From Neoarius graeffei (Eukaryota > Chordata > Actinopteri > Siluriformes > Ariidae): 64,000 nt of DNA. The position numbers and the translations under genes were made by a program. A model generated the notes under the pieces. That model saw nothing but the letters and a program-made list of their open reading frames with translations, was not told the origin of the DNA and ran no database searches. Location: positions 44,060,198 through 44,124,197 of the forward strand of contig NC_083577.1 of the NCBI RefSeq assembly GCF_027579695.1, read 5' to 3'. Within the stretch, counting starts at the first letter, position 1. Each line of letters begins with the position of its first letter. This document shows, piece after piece, positions 53,901 to 58,406 of this stretch.

Positions 53901-54411
53901 TATGGACAGCAAAAACAAAATACTGATACAGTACCGTATTCATGGGCCACCCGTCCGCTTCAACCGTGTGTTCATTTCAACACTGACCTATGTAGCAAAT
54001 GAGCTGGACAGGATCAAGGGTGGGCCAAACACAGTAGTTCTTTTGAGTGTATGGGCTCACTTTAACTCCTTTCCTATTGATATATATATACGCCGCCTCA
54101 GGCACATCCGGAAAGCAGTGATTCATCTGCTGAACCGTGAGCCGGCTACTTTGGTGGTGATCCGTACTCCCAACCTGATGAAGGTAAATGAAACAAGCAT
54201 TCTGTTGGACAATGAGTGGTACTCTTTTCGGTTTGATGCTGTGCTGCGTGCCATGTTCCAAGGACTCAATGTGCAGTTTCTGGATGCCTGGGAAATGATG
54301 CTGGCCCACCACTTCCCACATGACTTGCACCCACGTCCCGCCATCATCAAAAATATGATTGATGTGGTCCTCTCCCATATCTGTCCAGTTAAAGAATATA
54401 TTAAAGACTAA
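11748..54411 (+). CDS. NXPE family gene (NXPE3-like), five coding exons
   Basis: Exons 11748-11851 (ATG at 11759), 50320-51089, 51266-51336, 53531-53722 and 53858-54411 join in phase to 1680 coding bases: 559 residues plus TAA, a typical length for the family. All junctions have AG acceptors and GT donors. Residues 7-25 form a signal anchor. About 70-310 is neurexophilin-like with the Cys-rich run ECNVCLPF...CNYTD...EPWYCYKP. About 340-559 is a PC-esterase domain with GDS (Ser361) and DLH (Asp531, His533) as the likely catalytic residues. The family is predicted to be secretory-pathway or extracellular; no reaction is proven for it. Intron 1 is about 38.5 kb of nested transposons. I see no disabling change. 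Several NXPE paralogues exist in fish, so orthology to NXPE3 itself is not claimed. Confidence 0.88.
11942..12395 (-). mobile_element. Tc1-like transposon fragment
   Basis: Starts next to a TA with TACACTGGATATAAAACGTA, the same terminal type as the isolated end at 6878. The minus strand has a partial transposase-like frame (12392-12180 with [14 protein letters not shown]). It breaks off where LINE-A begins at about 12396, so only one end remains. Confidence 0.55.
12402..12480 (-). pseudogene. C-terminal C2H2 zinc finger of LINE-A ORF
   Basis: The minus strand reads [20 protein letters not shown] and then stops at TGA a few codons later. The Cys-x2-Cys and His pair form a C2H2 finger. It is cut off from the rest of the ORF by the solo LTR at 12555-12960. 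Almost no 3' untranslated region follows before unrelated sequence. Confidence 0.65.
12555..12960 (+). mobile_element. Solo LTR inserted in LINE-A
   Basis: 406 bases beginning TGTAAGATTGTG and ending GGTTCTAACA, flanked by the perfect 5-base duplication GGGTC (12550-12554 and 12961-12965). It contains a TATA-like motif (GTATATAAACC, about 12817) and AATAAA (about 12862) in the + direction, in the order expected of U3-R. No internal region remains, so it arose by recombination between two LTRs. Confidence 0.9.
12966..14544 (-). pseudogene. LINE-A reverse transcriptase region
   Basis: From 14544 downward the frame reads [20 protein letters not shown], then [10 protein letters not shown] and [16 protein letters not shown] (motif A). 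After a frameshift near a G run (about 14007-14014) it reaches FFTDDATL near 13740 (the F-x-DD catalytic motif). A further frame (13633 on) gives [20 protein letters not shown] and [14 protein letters not shown], typical of the LINE C-terminal region. Frameshifts make it inactive. The first residues of the long frame upstream of 14544 belong to LINE-B, not to this ORF. Confidence 0.85.
15422..16579 (+). pseudogene. LINE-B ORF: endonuclease C-terminus and RT N-terminus
   Basis: A 385-codon open frame begins within the endonuclease ([24 protein letters not shown] in place of the usual GDFN) and runs through the linker to the RT N-terminus ([20 protein letters not shown] and [15 protein letters not shown]). 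The frame then shifts: the next bases encode [19 protein letters not shown] before the insertion at 16669. The start shown is not the true start; the 5' half at 14700-15420 is in other frames. Confidence 0.8.
16669..17663. mobile_element. Harbinger-like MITE, copy a (TTA duplication)
   Basis: Flanked by TTA (16666-16668, 17664-17666). Imperfect inverted ends GGCTACATCCACACG and CGTGTGGACAGGGCC type. No transposase. Three-base TTA duplications are typical of PIF/Harbinger elements. It closely resembles 19125-21361, minus that copy's internal palindrome and duplications. Confidence 0.75.
17667..17757 (+). pseudogene. LINE-B RT fragment between two insertions
   Basis: Encodes [20 protein letters not shown] and [11 protein letters not shown], the RT segment expected between the pieces at 16579 and 18750. 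It is bounded on both sides by DNA-transposon insertions. Confidence 0.75.
18088..18398 (-). mobile_element. Solo LTR inside the Harbinger-like element
   Basis: On the minus strand it begins TGTGGCAGTGG and ends GAGAGCTCTACA, with a TATTTAAGG TATA-like box and AATAAA signals. Flanks are GGCGA (18083-18087) and GGCAA (18399-18403), a five-base duplication with one difference. Confidence 0.7.
18410..18512 (+). pseudogene. Myb/SANT-like (MADF-type) domain remnant
   Basis: Encodes [20 protein letters not shown], then [14 protein letters not shown], a tryptophan-led helical repeat like the Myb/SANT-like proteins of Harbinger transposons. It stops matching soon after. The upstream part of the gene lies on the other side of the solo LTR. 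Confidence 0.55.
18750..19121 (+). pseudogene. LINE-B RT catalytic core fragment
   Basis: Encodes [17 protein letters not shown] (motif A), [20 protein letters not shown] (motif B) and then K-stop-ADDSTI: the tyrosine of the usual YADD box is replaced by a TGA. It ends at the next insertion (19125). Confidence 0.82.
19306..19946. repeat. Foldback element: near-perfect inverted repeat of about 300 bases per arm
   Basis: Left arm 19306-19607 starts CCCATACGAAAAAGAACAG; right arm 19621-19946 ends with its complement CTGTTCTTTTTCGTATGGG. The loop is only 13 bases. The right arm has about 22 extra bases near 19850-19890. No coding potential. Sibling copy 16669-17663 has the empty site (AGAACAATAGAAG), so this is a discrete insertion with a 2-base AA duplication. 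Confidence 0.92.
20076..20453. repeat. Tandem duplication, period about 191
   Basis: Two copies of a segment starting TCTCACCTGT and ending GATGGATTAATTTG, at about 20076 and 20267. Copy a of the MITE has this segment once. Confidence 0.85.
20851..20900 (+). repeat. (AAT)n microsatellite
   Basis: About sixteen ATA/AAT units inside MITE copy c. The antisense reading gives a meaningless poly-Tyr ORF. A (TC)n run lies at about 20562-20594. Confidence 0.95.
20980..21291. repeat. Tandem duplication, period about 156
   Basis: Two nearly identical copies of a segment beginning TGAAGCACTCACAGTCATGT (at 20980 and 21136). Copy a of the MITE carries one. The near identity implies recent duplication. 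Confidence 0.9.
21365..21960 (+). pseudogene. LINE-B RT thumb and C-terminus
   Basis: Encodes [40 protein letters not shown] and [20 protein letters not shown], which follow motif C in LINE reverse transcriptases. A stop at 21775-21777 precedes the last homologous codons (PPRQKRK, LWNKICN in other frames). The 3' UTR follows. Confidence 0.78.
21986..24090 (+). repeat. Long non-coding interspersed repeat with internal direct duplication
   Basis: Starts AGGGCCCGAGCCCTATG and ends GGGCCCGTCGAGGCCGCTTG plus CGGCTTTAAT. It lies in the LINE-B 3' UTR. A (CTT)n run is at about 22050-22095. Two direct repeats of about 790 bases (22126-22915 and 23201-23988) share long near-identical stretches. Many short ORFs occur but none resembles a protein. 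Possible TTTA duplication at the ends. I recognise it as a common teleost repeat type but cannot classify it. Confidence 0.7.
24167..25352 (-). pseudogene. LINE-A, 5' part: AP endonuclease and linker
   Basis: On the minus strand from 25351: [41 protein letters not shown] (endonuclease motif, usual GDFN), [11 protein letters not shown] and YHSAD, the pattern of an APE-type LINE endonuclease. The frame then shifts to [16 protein letters not shown] (24730-24419) and to [14 protein letters not shown] (24406-24170), ending with ETTPLSI. That end joins in frame to MEELD of the 3' part at 14540. The extreme 5' end is lost at the Gypsy element border (25353). Confidence 0.85.
25353..25922 (+). mobile_element. 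Gypsy element 5' LTR and leader (borders approximate)
   Basis: Sequence between the LINE-A endonuclease and the gag ATG. It contains TATAAATAAG (about 25467), T-rich runs with repeated TTCATGGTTT, and ATTAAA near 25827. TGGATCC at about 25869 might mark the primer site. No partner LTR was found at the 3' side, so the limits are uncertain. Confidence 0.45.
25923..26408 (+). pseudogene. Gypsy gag N-terminal part, two stops
   Basis: ATG at 25923 opens 26 codons to a TGA (26001). The same frame continues with [20 protein letters not shown] and TGKAREWG (capsid-like) to a second TGA at 26376-26378 and then into the frame at 26409. Only nonsense changes separate these parts; the reading frame is conserved. 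Confidence 0.75.
26409..28604 (+). pseudogene. Gypsy gag end fused to protease remnant, RT and RNase H (731 codons)
   Basis: Begins with capsid sequence ([20 protein letters not shown]). At about residues 112-118 it jumps into the region just after the protease active site ([17 protein letters not shown]), so the CCHC knuckle and catalytic Asp are absent. RT follows ([43 protein letters not shown] with the YLDD box), then RNase H ([29 protein letters not shown]) and KPDALSRM. The frame is open but cannot supply a protease. It ends at TGA 28602-28604. Confidence 0.88.
28605..29710 (+). pseudogene. Gypsy integrase pseudogene
   Basis: Pieces in three frames: [20 protein letters not shown] (zinc-binding part), [14 protein letters not shown] (first catalytic Asp), then after a shift near 28990 [13 protein letters not shown] (second Asp) and [12 protein letters not shown] (Glu). 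The C-terminal frame (to 29710) has [15 protein letters not shown] and [14 protein letters not shown]. No chromodomain was seen. Several frameshifts make it inactive. Confidence 0.82.
29711..30156. repeat. Direct duplication of a non-coding segment
   Basis: A segment containing AAAAAGTAATAAAATAA and GCGGCGCAGTAATGA occurs twice (about 29703-29825 and 29970-30090) with several differences. No gene seen. It replaces the expected 3' LTR of the Gypsy element. Confidence 0.6.
30248..30526 (+). pseudogene. Alpha-L-fucosidase (GH29) exon-1-like fragment
   Basis: An open GC-rich frame gives a leucine-rich signal-peptide-like stretch ([18 protein letters not shown]) ending near VSA. This is followed by [40 protein letters not shown], a WWNWQ run and [12 protein letters not shown], the hallmark N-terminus of animal lysosomal or secreted alpha-L-fucosidases. 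There is no in-frame ATG before the signal-like part (a TGA lies just upstream). Homology stops after YAEF without a clear splice donor. The catalytic residues lie in later exons that are absent. It is best read as a displaced exon fragment. Confidence 0.7.
30540..30840 (-). mobile_element. DNA-transposon-like remnant
   Basis: The segment contains CTTTGTTGGTTGACCACTCC and GACTGTGGATTGGTGGAGTC, which I recognise as part of a common fish Tc1-like repeat with a minus-strand transposase. Only a fragment remains; no ends were found. Confidence 0.4.
30935..31337 (+). mobile_element. LTR-like segment (possible solo LTR)
   Basis: Begins TGTCACATCCACATGC and ends near CTCAGTGGCA, with AATAAA at about 31280 and a T/C-rich 3' part. 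It resembles the LTR-like interior of the hAT elements at 35494-35917 and about 44865-45230. No matching target duplication was found, so the borders are tentative. Confidence 0.4.
31338..31624. other. AT-rich spacer, no gene seen
   Basis: Contains an A-rich run at 31510-31530 and nothing recognisable as a gene. Confidence 0.4.
31625..33076 (+). mobile_element. Tc1-type transposon, copy 1
   Basis: Ends are CAACCCCGATTCCAAAAAAG and its complement, each flanked by TA (31623-31624, 33077-33078). The transposase is on the + strand and nearly complete. A second copy with the same ends is at 56800-58406. Confidence 0.93.
31787..32860 (+). pseudogene. Tc1-type transposase, single nonsense codon
   Basis: Open from 31787 to a TGA at 32705-32707. 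The same frame continues after it ([20 protein letters not shown]) to a TAA at 32858-32860. An N-terminal helix-turn-helix ([20 protein letters not shown]), the catalytic blocks [20 protein letters not shown] and [12 protein letters not shown] (DD34E) are all present. The TGA corresponds to CGA (Arg) in the copy at 56800-58406, so it looks like a C-to-T change. Otherwise well preserved. Confidence 0.9.
33079..33483 (+). repeat. MITE-like sequence and older Tc1-type transposase fragment
   Basis: 33120-33275 resembles a MITE rich in ACTTNAGTA motifs (no ends defined). 33285-33480 encodes, with breaks, a segment matching the 31787 transposase around residues 65-130 ([11 protein letters not shown]..., [11 protein letters not shown]). 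It is an older relative, not part of the adjacent element. Confidence 0.5.
33886..35250. mobile_element. hAT-2 element nested in hAT-1
   Basis: Ends CAGGGCCGGAGTGGGCCC and the complement of CAATGCCGGGGTGGCCC, flanked by the perfect 8-base duplication CAGGCTTG (33878-33885, 35251-35258). No transposase frame; short ORFs look fortuitous. Confidence 0.85.
35494..35917 (+). repeat. LTR-like interior segment of hAT-1
   Basis: Begins TGTCACGCCTGCACAC and ends ATCTCTGACA, with TAATAAAGACACC near 35868, like an LTR. The same segment sits in the second copy (about 44865-45230), so it belongs to the family rather than being a new insertion. Confidence 0.55.
36104..38090 (-). mobile_element. LINE (Rex1/CR1-like), 5' truncated, inside hAT-1
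   Basis: Minus-strand RT pieces: [20 protein letters not shown] (38090 on), [14 protein letters not shown] and [15 protein letters not shown] (motif A, about 37290), then [14 protein letters not shown] and [20 protein letters not shown] (about 36900). The terminal end (plus 36104-36150) has TTCAAACACTTTATTGGCAT. Multiple frameshifts. The endonuclease is missing. The flanks match uninterrupted sequence in the hAT-1 copy at about 45720. Confidence 0.8.
38738..39497 (+). pseudogene. LINE-C ORF1 (coiled coil, RNA-binding)
   Basis: Coding sequence with a long coiled coil ([40 protein letters not shown]) followed by an RRM-like part ([30 protein letters not shown]). A TGA at 39279-39281 interrupts before [16 protein letters not shown]; the same frame then goes on to about 39497. 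ORF1 proteins of this type bind the element's RNA. The ORF's apparent start at 38544 lies in the Tc1 piece and is not real. Confidence 0.75.
39830..40670 (+). pseudogene. LINE-C ORF2 endonuclease region
   Basis: Early motifs [20 protein letters not shown] (about 39870) lie in a frame broken by a G run (39958-39972). From about 40085 the frame shows [52 protein letters not shown] and DISDHFPVF, the APE endonuclease pattern with SDHFP. It ends at TAG 40668-40670. Confidence 0.82.
40678..42520 (+). pseudogene. LINE-C ORF2 reverse transcriptase region
   Basis: Two overlapping frames (40678-40986 and 40925-42520). Motifs include [52 protein letters not shown] (motif A) and [20 protein letters not shown] (motif B). 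The catalytic box reads FAKD instead of FADD (about 41780), a change expected to abolish polymerase activity. It continues through [11 protein letters not shown] and [16 protein letters not shown] to the C-terminus. Confidence 0.87.
43061..43517. other. Spacer, no gene seen
   Basis: No convincing coding sequence or repeat ends were recognised between the Tc1 piece and the SINE variant. Confidence 0.4.
43518..43891 (+). mobile_element. SINE variant with a different 3' tail
   Basis: The 5' 180 bases match the tRNA-headed SINE (GGCACGGTGGTGTAGTGGTT; B-box AGGTTCAAGCCC). The 3' half instead reads GAAGTGCCCTTGAGCAAGGT and ends AATAAAGGCTTCTTCTTCTT. It is therefore a mosaic or a distinct subfamily. 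Confidence 0.75.
43892..44599. other. Spacer, no gene seen
   Basis: AT-rich, with a short GAGAGAGAG run at about 44251-44262. No coding frame recognised. Confidence 0.4.
44608..45805. mobile_element. hAT-1 element, copy 2
   Basis: Starts CAGGCTTGTAGTACTCGAGT and ends CGACTACAACACTG. Flanks CTACTAAC (44600-44607) and CTAATAAC (45806-45813) form an 8-base duplication with one difference. The interior repeatedly shows ACTCGGACT-type motifs at both ends. No transposase; the LTR-like segment is retained. Confidence 0.8.
45814..46164. other. Spacer, no gene seen
   Basis: AT-rich sequence without recognisable genes. Confidence 0.4.
46168..46883. mobile_element. Harbinger-like MITE (TTA duplication)
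   Basis: Flanked by TTA (46165-46167, 46884-46886). Ends GGCCCACTTTACACGGGGAC and complement of GGGCCCGTTTACATGAGGAC. An internal inverted repeat (AAGTAAGTAAAAAAAGTAAG at about 46434 and its complement at about 46592) suggests a second nested foldback. No transposase. Confidence 0.75.
47092..47244 (+). other. Short unassigned ORF (50 aa)
   Basis: ATG to TAA frame starting [20 protein letters not shown] and rich in Ser, Glu, Gln and Asn. It has the low-complexity look of a protein N-terminus, and lies just upstream of the hAT element. No homology recognised and no splice donor follows. It may be chance. Confidence 0.2.
47722..48031 (+). pseudogene. hAT transposase N-terminus (TTF-type zinc finger)
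   Basis: The frame from [20 protein letters not shown] includes [20 protein letters not shown] and [12 protein letters not shown], the TTF-type DNA-binding finger of ZMYM-like hAT proteins. It stops at 48029-48031 soon after. The longer ORF beginning at 47465 is extended by chance. The rest of the transposase is deleted. Confidence 0.75.
48853..49227 (+). mobile_element. tRNA-headed SINE, copy 2, perfect 13-base target duplication
   Basis: Same family as 6382-6759. AACTTGTTTAGTG occurs exactly at 48840-48852 and 49228-49240. This long perfect duplication shows LINE-mediated integration and a young insertion into the hAT element. Confidence 0.93.
49435..50319. other. NXPE intron 1, 3' end
   Basis: Starts with an (AC) run (49430-49442). 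No gene seen. It ends in a pyrimidine-rich tract and TTTTTAG acceptor at 50319 for NXPE exon 2. Confidence 0.6.
50320..51089 (+). CDS. NXPE coding exon 2 (neurexophilin-like domain)
   Basis: 770 bases encoding residues 32-287 and two bases of codon 288. Acceptor TTTTTAG, donor GTGAGT. It includes [72 protein letters not shown] and the Cys-rich run, all typical of NXPE proteins. There is no ATG at the exon start, as expected for an internal exon. Confidence 0.95.
51146..51171 (+). repeat. (AAT)n microsatellite in NXPE intron 2
   Basis: Short uninterrupted AAT/ATA run. Confidence 0.9.
51266..51336 (+). CDS. NXPE coding exon 3
   Basis: 71 bases between TTTTTAG and GTACAT, encoding [20 protein letters not shown] and PAEK across the phase-2 and phase-1 junctions. 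Its size and phases fit exactly between exons 2 and 4. Too short to stand out as an ORF. Confidence 0.9.
51800..51914 (+). pseudogene. Crypton-like first-exon remnant in NXPE intron 3
   Basis: Encodes [20 protein letters not shown], then a stop, then [14 protein letters not shown] directly followed by a donor GTGAGG. The [10 protein letters not shown] part resembles the N-terminus of Crypton-type tyrosine recombinase proteins found in fish repeats. Weak evidence; no recombinase core seen. Confidence 0.35.
52137..53421. mobile_element. Unclassified inverted-end element in NXPE intron 3
   Basis: Ends CAGGGTTAGATCTTAA and its complement, flanked by CCTCG (52132-52136, 53422-53426). Both ends contain CACTAGCC/GGCTAGTG motifs. 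No transposase; the ORF at 52326-52586 has no homology I recognise. The flanks themselves are complementary (GTGAATAATG ... TTATTCACC), so it sits inside another element. Confidence 0.65.
53531..53722 (+). CDS. NXPE coding exon 4 (PC-esterase start, GDS motif)
   Basis: 192 bases from acceptor TCTCTTAAAG to donor GTAAGA. Encodes [20 protein letters not shown] and [23 protein letters not shown] at residues 359-361 supplies the likely catalytic Ser361. Fully open and in phase, although it has no ORF-start codon. Confidence 0.93.
53858..54411 (+). CDS. NXPE coding exon 5 (PC-esterase end)
   Basis: 554 bases from acceptor TCTGCAG to TAA (54409-54411). It encodes residues from the split Val376 to 559, with [61 protein letters not shown] and DLHP (Asp531, His533). 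The codon after the split junction reads GTG, so the ATG-like start implied by the open frame is not a real start. Confidence 0.95.
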
Positions 54412-54516
54412 AATGCAGGGTTAGTCAAAATTATGTTAACACTTAAATGGTAGAAACCATTTATTCACAAAACATACATCATAAGTGCAAGATGATTTAC
54501 AGGACGGTCTCAACTT

Positions 54517-54893
54517 CATCTCATCTCATTATCTCTAGCCGCTTTATCCTGTTCTACAGGGTCGCAGGCAAGCTGGAGCCTATCCCAGCTGACTACGGGC
54601 GAAAGGCGGGGTACACCCTGGACAAGTCGCCAGGTCATCACAGGGCTGACATATAGACACAGACAACCATTCACACTCACATTCACACCTACAGTCAATT
54701 TAGAGTCACCAGTTAACCTAACCTGCATGTCTTTGGACTGTGGGGGAAACCAGAGCACCCAGAGGAAACCCACGCAGACACGGGGAGAACATGCAAACTC
54801 CGCACAGAAAGGCCCTCGCCGGCCACGGGGCTCGAACCCGGACCTTCTTGCTGTGAGGCGACAGCGCTAACCACTACACCACCATGCCGCCCC
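54517..54893 (-). mobile_element. tRNA-headed SINE, copy 3, inside the mariner
   Basis: Same family, minus orientation. CGGTCTCAACTT is perfectly duplicated at 54505-54516 and 54894-54905. It sits in the mariner, so the mariner came first. Confidence 0.92.
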
Positions 54894-54905
54894 CGGTCTC
54901 AACTT

Positions 54906-55173
54906 GTTCACCATCATGTTCAACACACAAAAACCAGCGAGCAACAGTACCATTTAAAGTCCAGACACACATTTCGCAGGGAATAGATGATACCACAGTA
55001 CTTATTCTGTCCTTGAGGTCATTGATATCATGAACTTTCCTGCTATACACACGCTCCTTCACTATATCCCATATCCAGAAATCACAGGGTGTCAAATCAG
55101 GGGAGTGTGGAGGCCACAGCAATGATCCACTGCAACCAAAACAGTAGGGCCCAATTATGCCAGCAGCGGTCAT
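54906..55173 (-). pseudogene. mariner-like transposase C-terminal fragment
   Basis: Encodes WPPHSPDLTPCDFWIWDIVK then ERVYSRKVHDINDLKDRI, the block around the third catalytic Asp of mariner transposases. The N-terminal two thirds are absent. Confidence 0.75.
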
Positions 55174-55392
55174 GGCGCACCACGCATTCAGGAGAAAAAT
55201 AATCCATTAGTGTTAACATAATTTTGACTAACTCTGTATATACAATAGTAGGGATAGAAATGGGTCTAAAACAAGTTTTAAATAGTTCACTCTGTTGGTG
55301 ATGGGTGGGAAAAAAATCTTGCTTTATAGCTGCTTCACATAGCCATGAATTAATCACGTGGTTACATTTTGATCAGTTTTCATTGTCATTCA

Positions 55393-55592
55393 GAGAATAA
55401 GCCATGGCCTAATGGTCAGAGAAGCAGCTTTGGGACCAAAGGTCGCAGGTGTGATTCTCTGGATCATCAGGAATGGCTGAAGTGCCCTTGAACAAGGTAC
55501 CTAACCTCCAAACTGTTCCTCAGGGTGCTCAGGGTATGTTGTACGTCACTCTGGATAAGAGCATCTGCTAAATGCCTGTAATGTAATAACAT
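55393..55592 (+). mobile_element. tRNA-derived SINE of a second family
   Basis: Head ATGGCCTAATGGTCAGAGAA (A-box-like) and GGTCGCAGGTGTGATTCTC (degenerate B-box). Tail GGATAAGAGCATCTGCTAAA plus TGCCTGTAATGTAA, the L2-type tail common in teleost SINEs. Confidence 0.8.
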
Positions 55593-56719
55593 GCAATTTG
55601 CATAGTTTAAAATAAGATAAAGCAAGAAATTTAATCAAATCTCTTCATTTTGAACCATAAATTCTGCTGTCTCCCAGAAAATCCTGAAGAAAAATGTCTA
55701 GTCATCAGTTCATGATCTGAAGTTCATGTGCAGTTGGGTTAGGCAGTGAGACGCATGATCTGAAGCACAAGGGCAGGTCCACTTCTGAATGGCTCAAAAG
55801 AATGAAAGCTAAGGTTTTGGAATGATCTCGTCAAAGAGCAATTCCAGCGTTATGGACGTGACACTTGAACTCAAAATGGCAACAAATGACCCAGTGCATG
55901 TTTTATTGTCTCCCAGTATTTAAACAGGTGTTGCATATTTTAAGGCTGTACCATACTGGAGAAGTGATGGAACAAGAACAATTCCCATAGTACATCTAGG
56001 GCATGCCAGAAAATGCCAATAAAAGATGCGTTATGGATGTGACAGAAAAAGTATCACTTTTCTTGGGTGACTGTACATTTTTATCAAACTCTGTGAAATT
56101 GTAAACCTAATGTCGAAATGGAGATATCCATTTGATAAAGGGTTCCAAGGTGAATATTAAAAAATCTTTGTTTAAAATATTTTGTATTTTATGCAGAGTT
56201 TCGGAAGGAAAAGTCAGCGTTATGGATGTGACGAAATTCCGTTATGGATGTGATGCGTCTGAAATAGACATGGCATATGTTTAGAAAATCAGCAATTTAA
56301 CCACCATAACCCTTTGAAAAACTCTCTAAATATCAGCTAAAACTATCAAAGTTCTTAAATAATATTTAGGATGGCTATTGTTTTGCTGTTTTGTGGATTT
56401 TAGCATACATTTCTGTGGCTTGTGGCAATAATATAGAATTGTACATGATCAAAGTTGATTTTAGCTTGGGTTTTACATTATAAGAAAGAAAGATTGACAG
56501 TGACATATTAGGTTGGTTACAAATTGGTTCAACTTATTCACATCTGTAAAATACAGGCCTAGGTGATATCTCTGGGAGTGGTTTTGATGTATTACATGTT
56601 GCTTTATTTTTGCATGGTGAGGTTGACATTTACATGGAATTGCCCCAAAGTCCTTTTGTGAACCCCATGGAGATTAGCAGGCTCTTAAATGGACTATTAA
56701 TACTCCAAAAGCTGTAGGT
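55593..56719. repeat. Non-coding region with recurring GTTATGGATGTGA motif
   Basis: CGTTATGGAYGTGA occurs at about 55848, 56029, 56217 and 56237. No gene or transposon end was recognised. The motif repetition suggests an unclassified repeat. Confidence 0.5.
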
Positions 56720-56799
56720 GCTAAGAAGGCAACTGGACTTGGTTGAAATTTTTGAAGACGTTTCACCTCTCATCCGAAAGGCTTCTTCAGTTCTGTGTA

Positions 56800-58406
56800 C
56801 AACCCCGATTCCAAAAAAGTTGGGACAAAGTACAAATTGTAAATAAAAACGGAATGCAATAATTTACAAATCTCAAAAACTGATATTGTATTCACAATAG
56901 AACATAGACAACATATCAAATGTTGAAAGTGAGACATTTTGAAATTTCATGCCAAATATTGGCTCATTTGAAATTTCATGACAGCAACACATCTCAAAAA
57001 AGTTGGGACAGGGGCAATAAGAGGCTGGAAAAGTTAAAGGTACAAAAAAGGAACAGCTGGAGGACCAAATTGCAACTCATTAGGTCAATTGGCAATAGGT
57101 CATTAACATGACTGGGTATAAAAAGAGCATCTTGGAATGGCAGCGGCTCTCAGAAGTAAAGATGGGAAGAGGATCACCAATCCCCCTAATTCTGCGCTGA
57201 CAAATAGTGGAGCAATATCAGAAAGGAATTCGACAGTGTAAAATTGCAAAGAGTTTGAACATATCATCATGTACAATGCATAATATCATCAAAAGATTCA
57301 AAGTATCTGGAAGAATCTCTGTGCGTAAGGGTCAAGGCCGGAAAACCATACCGGGTGCCTGTGATCTTCGGGCACTTAGACGGCACTGCATCACATACAG
57401 GCATGCTTCTGTATTGGAAATCACAAAATGGGCTCAGGAATATTTCCAGAGAACATTATCTGTGAACACAATTCACCGTGCCATCCGCCGTTGCCAGCTA
57501 AAACTCTATAGTTCAAAGAAGAAGCCATATCTAAACATGATCCAGAAGCGCAGACGTCTTCTCTGGACCAAGGCTCATTTAAAATGGACTGTGGCAAAGT
57601 GGAAAACTGTTCTGTGGTCAGACGAATCAAAATTTGAAGTTCTTTATGGAAATCAGGGACGCCGCGTCATTCGGACTAAAGAGGAGAAGGACGACCCAAG
57701 TTGTTGTCAGTGCTCAGTTCAGAAGCCTGCATCTCTGATGGTACGGGGTTGCATTAGTGCATGTGGCATGGGCACTTTACACATCTGGAAAGACACCATC
57801 AATGCTGAAAGGTATATCCAGGTTCTAGAGCAATATATACTCTCATCCAGACGACGTTTCTTTCAGGGAAGACCTTGCATTTTCCAACATGACAATGCCA
57901 AACCACATACTGCATCAATTACAGCATCATGGCTGCGTAGAAGAAGGGTCCGGGTACTGAACTGGCCAGCCTGCAGTCCAGATCTTTCACCCATAGAAAA
58001 CATTTGGCGCATCATAAAACGGAAGATACGACAAAAAAAGACCTAAGACAGTCGAGCAGCTAGAATCCTACATTAGACAAGAATGGGTTAACATTCCTAT
58101 CCCTAAACTTGAGCAACTTGTCTCCTCAGTCCCCAGACGTTTACAGACTGTTGTAAAGAGAAAAGGGGATGTCTCACAGTGGTAAACATGGCCTTGTCCC
58201 AACTTTTTTGAGATGTGGTGTTGTCATGAAATTTATAATCACCTAATTTTTCTCTTTAGATGATACATTTTCTCAGTTTAAATATTTGATATGTCATCCA
58301 TGTTCTATTCTGAATAAAATATGGAATTTTGAAACTTCCACATCATTGCTTTCCGTTTTTATTTACAATTTGTACTTTGTCCCAACTTTTTTTGGAATCG
58401 GGGTTG
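56800..58406 (+). mobile_element. Tc1-type transposon, copy 2, in Penelope element 1
   Basis: Ends CAACCCCGATTCCAAAAAAG and complement, TA at 56798-56799 and 58407-58408. Same family as 31625-33076 and highly similar to it. Confidence 0.93.
57207..58184 (+). pseudogene. Tc1-type transposase, frameshifted near the C-terminus
   Basis: Open from the region of 57207 to TAA at 58044-58046. It holds [20 protein letters not shown] and [12 protein letters not shown]. An extra A in the run at about 58033-58039 shifts the frame just after KRKIRQKK, so the last 50 or so codons are out of frame. Upstream, GCGCTGACAAATAG places a TGA where the other copy has CGA. Otherwise near identical to the 31787 protein. 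Confidence 0.88.

Larger units (their letters stand above)
54416..55236 (-). mobile_element. mariner-like transposon in the NXPE 3' flank
   Basis: Inverted ends CAGGGTTAGTCAAAATTATG (54416 on) and its complement (ending 55236, one mismatch). TTAGTCAAAATTATGTTAAC is identical in both. TA follows the right end; the left flank is TG. It begins four bases after the NXPE stop codon. A minus-strand transposase C-terminus remains and a SINE interrupts it. Confidence 0.88.

Noticed and set aside
53857-54411. Independent gene starting at 53857
   Set aside because: The frame begins with GTG across an AG acceptor; it is NXPE exon 5.
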